From JBBKWU01 sp037969035 (GTDB lineage: Bacteria > Pseudomonadota > Alphaproteobacteria > Micavibrionales > Micavibrionaceae), in contig JBBKWU010000012.1 in NCBI GenBank assembly GCA_037969035.1, positions 222,153 through 286,152 on the forward strand: 64,000 nt of DNA, written 5' to 3'. The notes under the pieces are model-generated. The model did no database searches, had not been told where the DNA came from, and saw only the letters and a list, made by a program, of their open reading frames with translations. Position 1 is the stretch's first letter. Each line of letters starts with the position of its first letter. The position numbers and the translations under genes are program-made. Positions 32,653-41,302 of the stretch are shown in pieces.

Positions 32653-33980
32653 TTCAACGGTGACCACGCAGGGTCAGAACCATCGCCCGGTGTTGCCAGC
32701 AAACGCTCGTTAAAGCCTGTCAGGTCAATCGTGTAGAGCTTAGCTTGACGGCCTTCGTTAGCGCGGCCTGTCGCTACTTCTTTAAAGTATGTCAGCACAC
32801 GGCCATTAGGTGACCAGCTTGGCCCCTCAACGTGGAAGGCTTCCGTAATCAAACGCTCATCCGCGCCGTCAGGGCGCACAACACCAATAAAGAACTTACC
32901 TTGATACATGCGCGTAAAGGCAATCAAATCGCCACGTGGAGACCACACAGGATTCGCATAGCGTCCGTTACCAAACGTAATACGTTGTGCACCACTACCA
33001 TCAGCATTCATCACATAAAGTTGCTGTGTGCCGCCACGGTCAGATTCAAAAACAACCTTTTTGCTATCTGGTGAATAAGACGGACTGGTATCAATCGCCG
33101 TGTGGTTCGTGAGCTGGGTTGTGCGCTTAGTACGCAAATCCATAACATAAATATCGCTGTTACCGTTTTTAGCCAGCGTCATCACAACCTTGTTCCCATC
33201 AGGCGAGAACCGCGGTGCGAATGTCATGTTCGGGAAATCTCCCAACACTTCTTGTTGTCCTGTATCAATATTGTAAAGGTACACACGCGGGCGGTTGTTG
33301 TAATACGCCATGTACGTAATCATTTGCTGTGTCGGTGAAAAACGCGGCGTTAGAACCAGCGTCCGTCCATCGGTCAGATATTTATGATTAGCACCATCTT
33401 GGTCCATAATCGCCAAACGTTTCATGCGGGCATTTGCCGCACCGCTTTCCGCGATATAAACAATGCGTGAGTCAAAATATCCTGTTTCGCCTGTGACGCG
33501 CTTGTAAATCTCATCCGAGATAATATGCGCGATACGACGCCAGTTTTCTTCCGTGGTTGTATAAGCCATCCCTGAAAGTTGCTGCTGTCCAAAGACGTCC
33601 CACAAGCGAAACTCAACGCGCGTACGACCATCCCCTGTCGCCTTGAGCGTTCCTGTCACCAAAGCTTCGGCATTAATGGCGCGCCATTCACCAAAGCGCG
33701 GACCATCCGCCGCAATTGATTCTGGCGGCTGGATAAAGGCTTTTTGATCTATTGTCTTAAACAGACCTGAGCTTTCAAGATTTGCGCGGATAACGCCAGG
33801 CATCTTTGTTGCCAGATCAGATTGTGCCCCTGGTTCGGCATAAAATGCGCTGATCGCAATCGGCATTTTCTCCATCGAGGGTGAATTTACGTTCAGACTA
33901 AGTTGCGCCTGTGCAGATAATGGCATTGTCATCGCCATTCCCAACACCGCAAACATTAGAGTAAATAATTTAAATTTCAT
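32649..33980 (-). CDS. tolB: Tol-Pal system beta-propeller protein TolB
   Basis: Periplasmic TolB relays inner-membrane energy to Pal for outer-membrane constriction at division. The 443-residue protein has a signal peptide (SAQAQ), an N-terminal alpha/beta domain (about 30-160) and a six-bladed propeller with repeated PRFSPDGNKV, PSYSPDSKKV, PVWSPRGDLI and PSWSPNGRVL blades. Length is usual. It is the last of ybgC-tolQ-R-A-B on the minus strand; pal and cpoB do not follow. Confidence 0.97.
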   Translation of the reverse strand: MKFKLFTLMFAVLGMAMTMPLSAQAQLSLNVNSPSMEKMPIAISAFYAEPGAQSDLATKMPGVIRANLESSGLFKTIDQKAFIQPPESIAADGPRFGEWRAINAEALVTGTLKATGDGRTRVEFRLWDVFGQQQLSGMAYTTTEENWRRIAHIISDEIYKRVTGETGYFDSRIVYIAESGAANARMKRLAIMDQDGANHKYLTDGRTLVLTPRFSPTQQMITYMAYYNNRPRVYLYNIDTGQQEVLGDFPNMTFAPRFSPDGNKVVMTLAKNGNSDIYVMDLRTKRTTQLTNHTAIDTSPSYSPDSKKVVFESDRGGTQQLYVMNADGSGAQRITFGNGRYANPVWSPRGDLIAFTRMYQGKFFIGVVRPDGADERLITEAFHVEGPSWSPNGRVLTYFKEVATGRANEGRQAKLYTIDLTGFNERLLATPGDGSDPAWSPLN

Positions 33981-33992
33981 GGTTATAACTCC

Positions 33993-34883
33993 TTACAACA
34001 CTTCTCTAGGGTCAAAACGAACGGTAATCTCCTTCCAGAGATCATATTTTTCCGGCGGTAATTTTAACGGGTTACATTGCGGGCTACGTACAGCACGAAG
34101 CGCACTATCTGCTGCGGCCCTGAAATAACTATCATGAGTATAGCGCATTTGATCCATAATTCGAGCCTCGCGCACTGTTCTATCGGGATTCATGAACAGC
34201 TTAATATCAACAACCAGATTTTCCGCATAACGTGCGCCTGCCAAAACGCTCCAGCACTGGTTAAGCTGTTGGCGCACGGCATCCATTTCACTCATCGTCA
34301 TGCGGCTGGCAAAGCGTGACATTAATGAAGGCTCTTCGCCTGCTTCCATTGTTTTGCTTGCCTCAGCCTTTGTTTGTGGCGGATCCATAAGATTACGCAG
34401 CAATCCTTGAAACTCCTCAGGCTTTACCTCTTCCTCGGGTTCTTTAACCGCCTCTGCTTTCTTTTCAATTTTTGGCTTCACTTTAGGCTCTGGCGCAGGT
34501 TTTGGTGGTGGTTCTTTGGGCGCATCAACCGCGATCTCTGGCGGCGCAGGCGCAATCGGCTTAGGCGGTGTTTTAGCAAGCACCTTCGGCGCGACAGGAA
34601 CAGGTGGTGGCTCGGGCGCTTCTTCCTTCGGTGTCTCTATTTTCTTTTCTTCGGCCTTGGCGGGTTTTTTATTGGTTTGCGCGAATTCTGAAATATCCAG
34701 AATTTCCACCGAGATGCTTTCCTCGGGCATTGGCATTTCTGGCGAAAGGTACGGCAGGCTAATCGTTCCGATCAAAAATACCGCCAAATGAAATAACCCA
34801 GAAACAACCAGCGGCGCCTTCATCTGTGGCGTCATCCAGCTTTTATCTCTTATCAGCATATTTGCAGTTGCGGCAATAGACAT
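33993..34883 (-). CDS. tolA: TolA-like envelope-spanning protein
   Basis: A 296-residue protein linking TolQR to TolB. It has one N-terminal membrane helix (about 22-42), a long Pro/Lys/Glu-rich region (about 60-165: repeated PKEE, PPKP and APEP blocks) that should span the periplasm, and a C-terminal folded domain (about 195-296, MDAVRQQLNQCW to FDPREVL) of the TolA-C/TonB-like type. It differs from the Ala-rich E. coli TolA but fits the alphaproteobacterial version and the position between tolR and tolB. Confidence 0.88.
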   Translation of the reverse strand: MSIAATANMLIRDKSWMTPQMKAPLVVSGLFHLAVFLIGTISLPYLSPEMPMPEESISVEILDISEFAQTNKKPAKAEEKKIETPKEEAPEPPPVPVAPKVLAKTPPKPIAPAPPEIAVDAPKEPPPKPAPEPKVKPKIEKKAEAVKEPEEEVKPEEFQGLLRNLMDPPQTKAEASKTMEAGEEPSLMSRFASRMTMSEMDAVRQQLNQCWSVLAGARYAENLVVDIKLFMNPDRTVREARIMDQMRYTHDSYFRAAADSALRAVRSPQCNPLKLPPEKYDLWKEITVRFDPREVL

Positions 34884-34904
34884 AGATTACATCTTCAAGG
34901 CTTA

Positions 34905-35369
34905 TTATGGCCTTTTTGTGGAGGGATTTGATAAAAGAGCAACCTTGCGGAAACCCGCGCCATTCAAGGCACCCAGAACACTCATAACGCGCCCATAATC
35001 AAGGCCCGCATCCGCACGAATGAAAATACGGCGTTCAGGGTCATTATTGGTCATCGCAGCCAACATATTAATCAGGCGGTCTTGCTTCACGCTTTCTTCG
35101 CCGATAAACAATTCCCCCTTCGCATCAATGGTGATTTCGAGCGGTTTATTGTCATCGTCTGTAATCGGCTTTGCATCTGATTTAGGCAAATCCACAGGCA
35201 CACCAGAAGTCAGCAAAGGTGCGGTGACCATAAATACAATCAACAGCACAAGCATCACATCAACAAACGGCGTCACGTTGATATCCGCCATCGGGCGATA
35301 TGCACGGCTGCGTCCGCCTGCAAGCCCTACGCGTCGCCCGCCGCCGCCACCCTGTAATTGCGCGCCCAT
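34905..35369 (-). CDS. tolR: Tol-Pal system protein TolR
   Basis: Inner-membrane proton-channel partner of TolQ (ExbD family). The 154-residue protein has a basic glycine-rich N-terminal tail, then DINVTPFVDVMLVLLIVFMVTAP with the essential membrane Asp, and a periplasmic domain from about 60. Its ATG shares one base with the tolQ stop (TAATG), indicating translational coupling. Confidence 0.95.
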   Translation of the reverse strand: MGAQLQGGGGGRRVGLAGGRSRAYRPMADINVTPFVDVMLVLLIVFMVTAPLLTSGVPVDLPKSDAKPITDDDNKPLEITIDAKGELFIGEESVKQDRLINMLAAMTNNDPERRIFIRADAGLDYGRVMSVLGALNGAGFRKVALLSNPSTKRP

Positions 35370-36130
35370 TATTCTGCTGCCTTTTTCTTGCTGCCGCCGT
35401 TGCTTTCGAACGTATCAAGATGGCGTGACAAAATAGCAGCGAACTCACTCACAAATGTATCGAGCCGACTGGCATAACGATCCAGACCTGTGGTGAAAAT
35501 ATTGTATGAAATCACGGCAGGAATAGCCGCAACAAGGCCAAGTGCTGTCGCAAACAACGCCTCGGCAATCCCCGGCGCAACAACCGCCAGCGATGTATTA
35601 TTCGTCGCAGCAATAGATGAAAAACTGTTCATAATGCCCCAAACCGTACCGAACAGACCAATAAACGGTGCCGTGGCCCCGATACTCGCCAAAAATGTCA
35701 TGCCGCGCTCCAGAGAGTTCATTTCGCGATTAATCATTACCGCCATTGCGCGCTCTACACGCTGCTTCAAACTCGTTTGAATGTTTTGTGAGGACGGTAA
35801 TCCGCTTGCCACGCCGTTGTTCCATTCCTCCATCCCTGTGCAGAATGTTTTAATGAGCGGGTCTTGTTTGCCTTTTTTAAGGCGTTGGTAAAGTTTATCC
35901 AACGGTTCACCCGACCAGAACGAATCTTCGAATTTGTTTGCGCGTTTATTCAGTTTTTTAAGCGTCGCGCGCTTTTCAAATATAATAGACCAACTCCAGA
36001 CCGACGCGAAAATCAGCATCATCATGATAATCTTCACGATCAGATCCGCCTGTAAAAACAAGCCTATCATGCTCATATCATGTTCAAAATTTCCGCCCAA
36101 TGCGGCGACGTCTACGGCTCTATCTGTCAT
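35369..36130 (-). CDS. tolQ: Tol-Pal system protein TolQ
   Basis: ExbB-family three-helix subunit of the proton-driven TolQR motor. The 253-residue protein has a TM at about 25-45, the conserved GLFGTVWGIMNSF segment (about 155) after FLASIGATAPFI, and a final TM in LVAAIPAVISYNIF. It overlaps ybgC by 11 bp and tolR by one base, so the five genes form one transcript. Confidence 0.96.
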   Translation of the reverse strand: MTDRAVDVAALGGNFEHDMSMIGLFLQADLIVKIIMMMLIFASVWSWSIIFEKRATLKKLNKRANKFEDSFWSGEPLDKLYQRLKKGKQDPLIKTFCTGMEEWNNGVASGLPSSQNIQTSLKQRVERAMAVMINREMNSLERGMTFLASIGATAPFIGLFGTVWGIMNSFSSIAATNNTSLAVVAPGIAEALFATALGLVAAIPAVISYNIFTTGLDRYASRLDTFVSEFAAILSRHLDTFESNGGSKKKAAE

Positions 36131-36533
36131 TCTCTACAATCTCATTTTCCAAAATATCTCTAATAACGGGCGGCACCTTCACCAATTTTCCGTCTAAATC
36201 CACGCAGGCTAAAACCACTTTCATCTTAAATAACAGGCGATTATGGCAAAATATTGACTGAGTCATAATAAGGCCCGCATTTTTGATTTCTGCCAGCACC
36301 GTTTCGACTCGCAACTCATCATCCAGCCGCGCGGGATAAAGATAGTCTGCCTCGACATGTCTTACAACAAAAAGAACCCCGTTTTGTTCCATTAATGCAC
36401 GGTTTTCCAGATTTTTTTCGCGTAAATACTCCGTGCGCCCTCTTTCCGAGAATTTCAGGTAATTCGCATAGTAAACAATACCGCCCGCATCGGTATCTTC
36501 GTAGTAAACACGGATATTTATTCCATTTATCAT
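36120..36533 (-). CDS. ybgC: Tol-Pal-associated acyl-CoA thioesterase YbgC
   Basis: Hot-dog-fold thioesterase opening the tol operon. The 137-residue protein has VYYEDTDAGGIVYYANYLKF, whose Asp is catalytic, and the ERGRTEYLR helix. Function in the Tol system is not settled; a role in lipid metabolism is proposed. Starts 90 bp from the divergent small gene at 36624, giving a promoter region of limited size. Confidence 0.95.
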   Translation of the reverse strand: MINGINIRVYYEDTDAGGIVYYANYLKFSERGRTEYLREKNLENRALMEQNGVLFVVRHVEADYLYPARLDDELRVETVLAEIKNAGLIMTQSIFCHNRLLFKMKVVLACVDLDGKLVKVPPVIRDILENEIVENDR

Positions 36534-36623
36534 ATTTATTGCATCTCGTCATTTAAGTCGCTATATTATCAAAATTAAGTCATTGGAAAACAATAAATCT
36601 CAACGTTTACACAGGAGTAAATC

Positions 36624-36899
36624 GTGGCGACCAACCAACCAGATATAAAAGGTGATTTTACCGTAAGCGTAAAAGACGACTGCTTAAACATAGCGGGCGA
36701 AATTGTTATCGATGGCTCAATACATAGCGATGATGTCGAAGGCATTATTCGACAAATAGCTGAACAGAACGGCTTCACCCTAGAAGATTTCAATGGTGTA
36801 AACATCGAGAAAATCACAGTGACAGGCGAAATGACAATAGAATCAACATCAAAAGCGTCAGTTAACATGGAACGTATTAATTTACGCGCACCTCACTAA
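36624..36899 (+). CDS. Hypothetical protein
   Basis: A 91-residue protein with a GTG start (36624) supported by CAGGAG (36612-36617). Sequence is beta-rich and acidic (DFTVSVKDDCLNIAGEIVIDGS; ITVTGEMTIES), no signal peptide, one Cys. I do not recognise it. It is transcribed against the flow, in the gap between ruvB and ybgC, which are usually adjacent in alphaproteobacteria, and converges on ruvB with 16 bp between stops. Confidence 0.65.
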   Translation: MATNQPDIKGDFTVSVKDDCLNIAGEIVIDGSIHSDDVEGIIRQIAEQNGFTLEDFNGVNIEKITVTGEMTIESTSKASVNMERINLRAPH

Positions 36900-36915
36900 A
36901 AAATCGTATTCGCAA

Positions 36916-37974
36916 TTACTCCGCATCCGCCAATAAACTAGCCTGATTATTGTTTAGCGGTGCAATCCCTAGATATTTATAGCCCTTCTCGGAAATCATG
37001 CGTCCGCGTGGGGTGCGCTGGACTAATCCTTGCTGCATCAAGTACGGCTCAATCACATCTTCGATCACATCACGCATTTCCGATAGTGCCGCAGCGATAG
37101 ATTCCACCCCGACAGGGCCACCACCATAATTTTCAGTGATGCATTTAAGGTAACGTCTGTCCATACTATCAAGCCCCTGCCCGTCAACGTCCAAACGTTG
37201 TAGTGCGGCATCGGCGGCTTTGGCATCAATCTTTACGCTTTTATCAACCTGCGCAAAGTCACGCACACGACGCGTCAAACGCCCTGCAATCCGTGGTGTG
37301 CCGCGCGAACGCTTGGCAATTTCCATCGCGCCATCGTCCGTCAAAGGCATCGAAAGCAGTTTTGCCGAGCGCATGACAACCTGTTTCAACTCCTCCGCAC
37401 TATAAAACTCAAGCCGCAGAGGAATACCAAAACGATCCCGTAAAGGATTGGCTAGCAAGCCGCTCCGCGTTGTGGCGCCGATCAAGGTAAAGGACGGCAA
37501 ATCGATTTGAATTGAACGCGCCGCAGGGCCTTCACCAATAATCAAATCAAGCTTTCTGTCTTCCATCGCAGGATATAAAACTTCCTCCACCATCGGGTTC
37601 AGGCGGTGAATTTCATCGATAAACAGAACGTCGTTTTCTTGCAGGTTTGTTAGGATTGCCGCCAAATCACCTGCTTTGGCCAAGACAGGCCCCGATGTTG
37701 AACGAAATCCAACGCCCAATTCGCGCGCGATAATTTGCGCCAATGTTGTTTTTCCAAGCCCCGGCGGACCAAACAAAAGCACGTGATCCATCGCGTCAGG
37801 GCGATTGTTTGCCGCCTCAATAAATACACGTAAATTTGCGCAAACGGGCTTTTGCCCTGTGAAATCATCAAGTGTCAGCGGGCGCAGCGTCATTTCGTTT
37901 TGCGCATCATCTTCGAGCTTCTCAGCAACAATCTCAGGGTTGCGTTCAAGGTCGATCATCGCATCTATACTCAT
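36916..37974 (-). CDS. ruvB: Holliday junction branch migration ATPase RuvB
   Basis: AAA+ motor that drives branch migration with RuvA. The 352-residue protein has Walker A GPPGLGKTT (near 68), Walker B FIDEIHR, sensor TLIGATTRSGLL, and the C-terminal winged helix ending RTPRGRMI. Length is usual. It overlaps ruvA by 4 bp (ATGA). Confidence 0.97.
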   Translation of the reverse strand: MSIDAMIDLERNPEIVAEKLEDDAQNEMTLRPLTLDDFTGQKPVCANLRVFIEAANNRPDAMDHVLLFGPPGLGKTTLAQIIARELGVGFRSTSGPVLAKAGDLAAILTNLQENDVLFIDEIHRLNPMVEEVLYPAMEDRKLDLIIGEGPAARSIQIDLPSFTLIGATTRSGLLANPLRDRFGIPLRLEFYSAEELKQVVMRSAKLLSMPLTDDGAMEIAKRSRGTPRIAGRLTRRVRDFAQVDKSVKIDAKAADAALQRLDVDGQGLDSMDRRYLKCITENYGGGPVGVESIAAALSEMRDVIEDVIEPYLMQQGLVQRTPRGRMISEKGYKYLGIAPLNNNQASLLADAE

Positions 37975-38600
37975 GACGCAAGCTCCTTAAGTGCCATCTT
38001 AATAATATCATTTAATTCACTGTTATCATTTGATTTATTCTTCGCATTTAATACAGCTTGATACGCATCTGAACGCCCATATCCCAAATTAACAAGTGCG
38101 GAAACCGCATCATGGTCAATGCTTGAAGCTCCCTCATTTGATGCAGGCGCAGAAACATCAGATGCCTTTACTTTGGCAGGACTAACCTGCATATCAAACT
38201 TCGCAGCTTTATCTTTAAGCTCCATTACCACACGTTGCGCGAGCTTTGGCCCGACACCGTCAGCACGCTGTATCGCGGCCTTATCACCCGATGCAATCGC
38301 AAAGCCGATTTGTTCTGGCGGACAAACGCCCAAAATCGACATCGCGGCTTTAGGGCCGAGCCCTTGCACACTGGTCAACATACGGAACCATTCTTGCTCC
38401 GCCGCATCAAAGAAACCATAAAGCGTAATCGCATCTTCACGGACATTCGTATCAATCAAAAGCGAGAGCGGATCACCCGTTTGCCCTAAGCGCGACAATG
38501 TGCGCGGGCTGGCATTCACAAGATACCCCACGCCTTGCACATCAAGGATGAGCGAGCTTTGCGATACGCTATCAATAATTCCCGATAATTTTGCAAACAT
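37971..38600 (-). CDS. ruvA: Holliday junction binding protein RuvA
   Basis: Binds four-way junctions and carries RuvB. The 209-residue protein has the N-terminal OB fold (MFAKLSGIIDSVSQSSLILDVQGVGYLV), two helix-hairpin-helix motifs (LTSVQGLGPKAAMSIL and ADGVGPKLAQRVVMEL), a linker, and a C-terminal UBA-like domain (SALVNLGYGRSDAYQAV). Complete. Between ruvC (29 bp) and ruvB. Confidence 0.97.
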   Translation of the reverse strand: MFAKLSGIIDSVSQSSLILDVQGVGYLVNASPRTLSRLGQTGDPLSLLIDTNVREDAITLYGFFDAAEQEWFRMLTSVQGLGPKAAMSILGVCPPEQIGFAIASGDKAAIQRADGVGPKLAQRVVMELKDKAAKFDMQVSPAKVKASDVSAPASNEGASSIDHDAVSALVNLGYGRSDAYQAVLNAKNKSNDNSELNDIIKMALKELAS

Positions 38601-38629
38601 AGTTATCTCTCCTGTTGTTGCGCCCTACG

Positions 38630-39142
38630 CTACGATGCTGCTTGATTCATCTTTGCCCGATTCACATGTACTTGCGATTGTGCATGATGCGCGTGACAGA
38701 TAGCAACCGCTAAAGCATCCGCTTCGTCCTCACTCACCTTACCTGCCTTTGGTAGCAGCGCACCAATCATCATCCCGACTTGATCTTTACTCGCATGCCC
38801 CTTGCCGACAATAGATTTTTTAACGAGGTTCGCCGCATATTCATGCACCTCAAGCCCCGTTCGTGCCAAAGAGAGAATCAACGCACCGCGCGCCTGCCCT
38901 AACTTAAGCGCAGAGCGCGGATTGTTATTCACAAACGTTTCCTCAATCACCGCATGTTGCGGGTTATAAAGCGTGAGCACCTTTTCTATGCCCTCGCCCA
39001 AAAGCACAAGCCGCGCATAAAGCGGCAGGCTGGCTTGTGTTTTAATCAAGCCCGATGCAATGAACGTCAGCGCGTTACCGTGTATCTCGATAACGCCCCA
39101 CCCTGTTTTTTGTAATCCTGGATCAATGCCTAAAATTCTCAT
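38630..39142 (-). CDS. ruvC: Holliday junction resolvase RuvC
   Basis: Endonuclease that cuts Holliday junctions symmetrically. With the start at 39142 the 170-residue protein begins MRILGIDPGLQKTGWGVIE (first catalytic Asp), and has EETFVNNNPRSALKLGQARG and the acidic end DEADALAVAICHAHH. An upstream in-frame ATG (39169) adds nine residues with no homology or ribosome site. Neither start has a clear Shine-Dalgarno. Confidence 0.96.
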   Translation of the reverse strand: MRILGIDPGLQKTGWGVIEIHGNALTFIASGLIKTQASLPLYARLVLLGEGIEKVLTLYNPQHAVIEETFVNNNPRSALKLGQARGALILSLARTGLEVHEYAANLVKKSIVGKGHASKDQVGMMIGALLPKAGKVSEDEADALAVAICHAHHAQSQVHVNRAKMNQAAS

Positions 39143-39183
39143 AGAATCATTAAAGCACAAAAAGAACATAAAGGGAACGATGT

Positions 39184-39678
39184 TTATTTGTTTTTTGCCC
39201 TGAAGATGTAAGCCATTCCATAAAGGCCATATGCAAACAAAAATACGGGAAAAAGACTAAAGAAACATAAGAATACGTTCCCATTAAATCTGAATGAAAA
39301 ATAACCATTATCAATAACAGCAGCGACAATGCACATAAAACAAGCCATGGCTCCGCAACAAATTAAAAACAGGGTCACCTTACTTACCAATGAAAATTCA
39401 CTTCTTATCACATCATAATTTATAAAAGCAGACAAACCACCTATTGTTCCTAATATCCCCATTAAAGGGACAATCACAATAAATAAGACAGCCTCAACCG
39501 CATCTAAGAAGGATTTACCATCAAACATACTATAACTATTCTGCGCGTCCCAAAGAGACATGAAAAAACTCCATCCCATCAGCACGAGTAGAAATAATAG
39601 ATATGGCCAATAAACTATAATCGCAGTCAAAGTAACAACCGCAATCAAAAGCCTTTGCAATGGATATTTCTTAACCAT
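39184..39678 (-). CDS. Four-helix membrane protein of unknown function
   Basis: A 164-residue hydrophobic protein with about four membrane segments (about 8-38 as a long or double segment, 58-82, 98-122, 135-158) and short loops. I do not recognise it. It overlaps yebC by 8 bp and lies 41 bp ahead of ruvC, so it is inserted in the usually adjacent yebC-ruvC pair and is probably co-transcribed. Confidence 0.7.
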   Translation of the reverse strand: MVKKYPLQRLLIAVVTLTAIIVYWPYLLFLLVLMGWSFFMSLWDAQNSYSMFDGKSFLDAVEAVLFIVIVPLMGILGTIGGLSAFINYDVIRSEFSLVSKVTLFLICCGAMACFMCIVAAVIDNGYFSFRFNGNVFLCFFSLFPVFLFAYGLYGMAYIFRAKNK

Positions 39679-40426
39679 TCGCCATCAATTTTTCCATGAT
39701 TTCGTCGCTGACTTCGAAGTTTGTGGTGACGGTTTGTACATCGTCGTTTTCTTCGAGGATATCAATCAGCTTGAGCAGCGTTTCAGCTTGTTCTTCTGTT
39801 ATTTCGGCCATCACATTCGGGCGCCATGCAAGGCCAGAACGTTCTGGATCACCCATTGATTTTTCAAGCACCTCAGCCACGGCCGCGAAATCATCTGGAT
39901 CAGTTGTAATCAGATGCTCTTCTTCATCGCTCTCGCAATCAGACGCGCCTGCTTCGACTGCGGCTTCGAACATTTTATCTGCTGCGGCTTTATCCGCAGG
40001 GTAAGCAATCTCGCCCACGCGATCAAACATAAAGCTAACGCAGTTCGTTTCGCCAAGATTGCCGCCATATTTACTGAAGTTCGAACGTACTTCGCCTGCT
40101 GTACGATTTTTGTTATCGGTCAGCGAATCTACAATCACCGCCACGCCACCTGGGCCATAGCCCTCATAGCGCATTTCAACGTAATCTTCGCCCTCTATTG
40201 CGCCCGCACCTTTTTGAATGGCGCGCTCGATACCGTCTTTGGGCATGGATGAGCCGCGCGCAGTTGTAATCGCGAGCCTTAAGCGCGGATTCATATCAGG
40301 ATCACCACCACCCAATCGCGCCGCAACGGTTATTTCACGCCCCAATTTAGAAAAAACTTGTGCGCGTTTTTTGTCCTGCGCGCCTTTGCGGTGTTGAATA
40401 TTTTTAAATTTGGAATGGCCTGCCAT
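39671..40426 (-). CDS. yebC: YebC/PmpR family protein
   Basis: YebC-family proteins are regarded as transcription regulators and, by recent work, as relievers of ribosome stalling at prolines. The 251-residue protein begins MAGHSKFKNIQHRKGAQD at 40426 (the open frame continues 19 codons upstream without homology), followed by GRDIT-like GREITVAARLGG, MPKDGIERAIQKG and YEGYGPGGVAVIV. If the stalling role holds, it complements the EF-P/EpmA pair in this window. First gene of the minus-strand block to ruvB. Confidence 0.95.
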   Translation of the reverse strand: MAGHSKFKNIQHRKGAQDKKRAQVFSKLGREITVAARLGGGDPDMNPRLRLAITTARGSSMPKDGIERAIQKGAGAIEGEDYVEMRYEGYGPGGVAVIVDSLTDNKNRTAGEVRSNFSKYGGNLGETNCVSFMFDRVGEIAYPADKAAADKMFEAAVEAGASDCESDEEEHLITTDPDDFAAVAEVLEKSMGDPERSGLAWRPNVMAEITEEQAETLLKLIDILEENDDVQTVTTNFEVSDEIMEKLMANG

Positions 40427-40676
40427 TTTTTGCTCTTTTCTAGATTTTATGAATTGCACGGATTTACCATTAAATCGCTTCAAAAATGCCCTAAAACGAG
40501 CAAAACCGCAAGAGTTTGCAGCAAAAACAGCACTATTTATTCATAGCCGTAAAAATGCTACCCTATTTAATGCGTATCTATATGAAATAACTAACAATAT
40601 TATGCATAATGCATTAACGGTTCTTCAACACCTCCCCCGTTAAAATGAAGAGTATAACGAAGAAAATATAGGGTTC

Positions 40677-41291
40677 ATGGCATATCAGTTAGACCGCATT
40701 ACCGTCCTTGTGATCGAAGATAATCAACCAATGCTGGACATTGTGAAAGCTTTGCTGACAACGTTTGGCGTGGGGCAAGTGATTGGCGCGGCTAATGGTG
40801 AGATTGGTTTTAAGCGTTATCACGAATATAAACCAGACATTATTATTGCCGACTGGATGATGAAGCCCATGGACGGCATCTCATTTACCCGCCGTGTGCG
40901 CGGCGATGAACAAGGGCCAAACCCTTATGTCCCTATTGTTCTCATGACAGGTTTCAGTGAAAAACGCCGCGTGTTCCAAGCGCGCGATGCAGGCGTGACA
41001 GAGTTTTTAGTCAAGCCGTTTAACGCGCGTGATCTTTACAAAAGAATGGTGCAGGTCATAGAGCGCCCAAGACAATTTGTTAAAGCCGATGGCTTCTTCG
41101 GGCCTGATCGCCGCCGCCGCAAGGACAGCGCGTTCCAAGGGCCCTACAGGCGCGACACAGACTATCAAAACCCCTCAGTCGGTGGTGCATTGCAGCTCAA
41201 GCAAGCCGAAGCCCATGCGCAACTGTTCAAAATTCGTGAGTCATCCGGCATCGGCAAGGGTGACAAAATCAACCTCAAAACCAGAGATTAA
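40677..41291 (+). CDS. Response regulator with receiver domain and charged C-terminal tail
   Basis: A 204-residue protein. Residues 8-128 are a receiver with E14/D15, phospho-acceptor D59 (IIADWMM), T91 and K113 (VKPF). After it comes a 70-residue tail rich in Arg, Asp and Gly (FFGPDRRRRKDSAFQGPYRRDTDY) with no recognised output domain. The next gene begins 11 bp downstream and is probably its partner. No kinase is adjacent. A 250-bp AT-rich gap upstream separates it from yebC. Confidence 0.9.
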   Translation: MAYQLDRITVLVIEDNQPMLDIVKALLTTFGVGQVIGAANGEIGFKRYHEYKPDIIIADWMMKPMDGISFTRRVRGDEQGPNPYVPIVLMTGFSEKRRVFQARDAGVTEFLVKPFNARDLYKRMVQVIERPRQFVKADGFFGPDRRRRKDSAFQGPYRRDTDYQNPSVGGALQLKQAEAHAQLFKIRESSGIGKGDKINLKTRD

Positions 41292-41302
41292 CAGTAATTT
41301 TT

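Noticed and set aside
34374..34691. 105-codon frame opposite tolA, rich in Arg, Phe and Trp
   Set aside because: Shadow of the Pro/Lys/Glu-rich tolA codons; no ribosome site and no gene-like composition.
40599..40610. Palindrome ATTATGCATAAT ahead of the response regulator
   Set aside because: Twelve bases in a very AT-rich gap is not significant; no second copy or phase seen.
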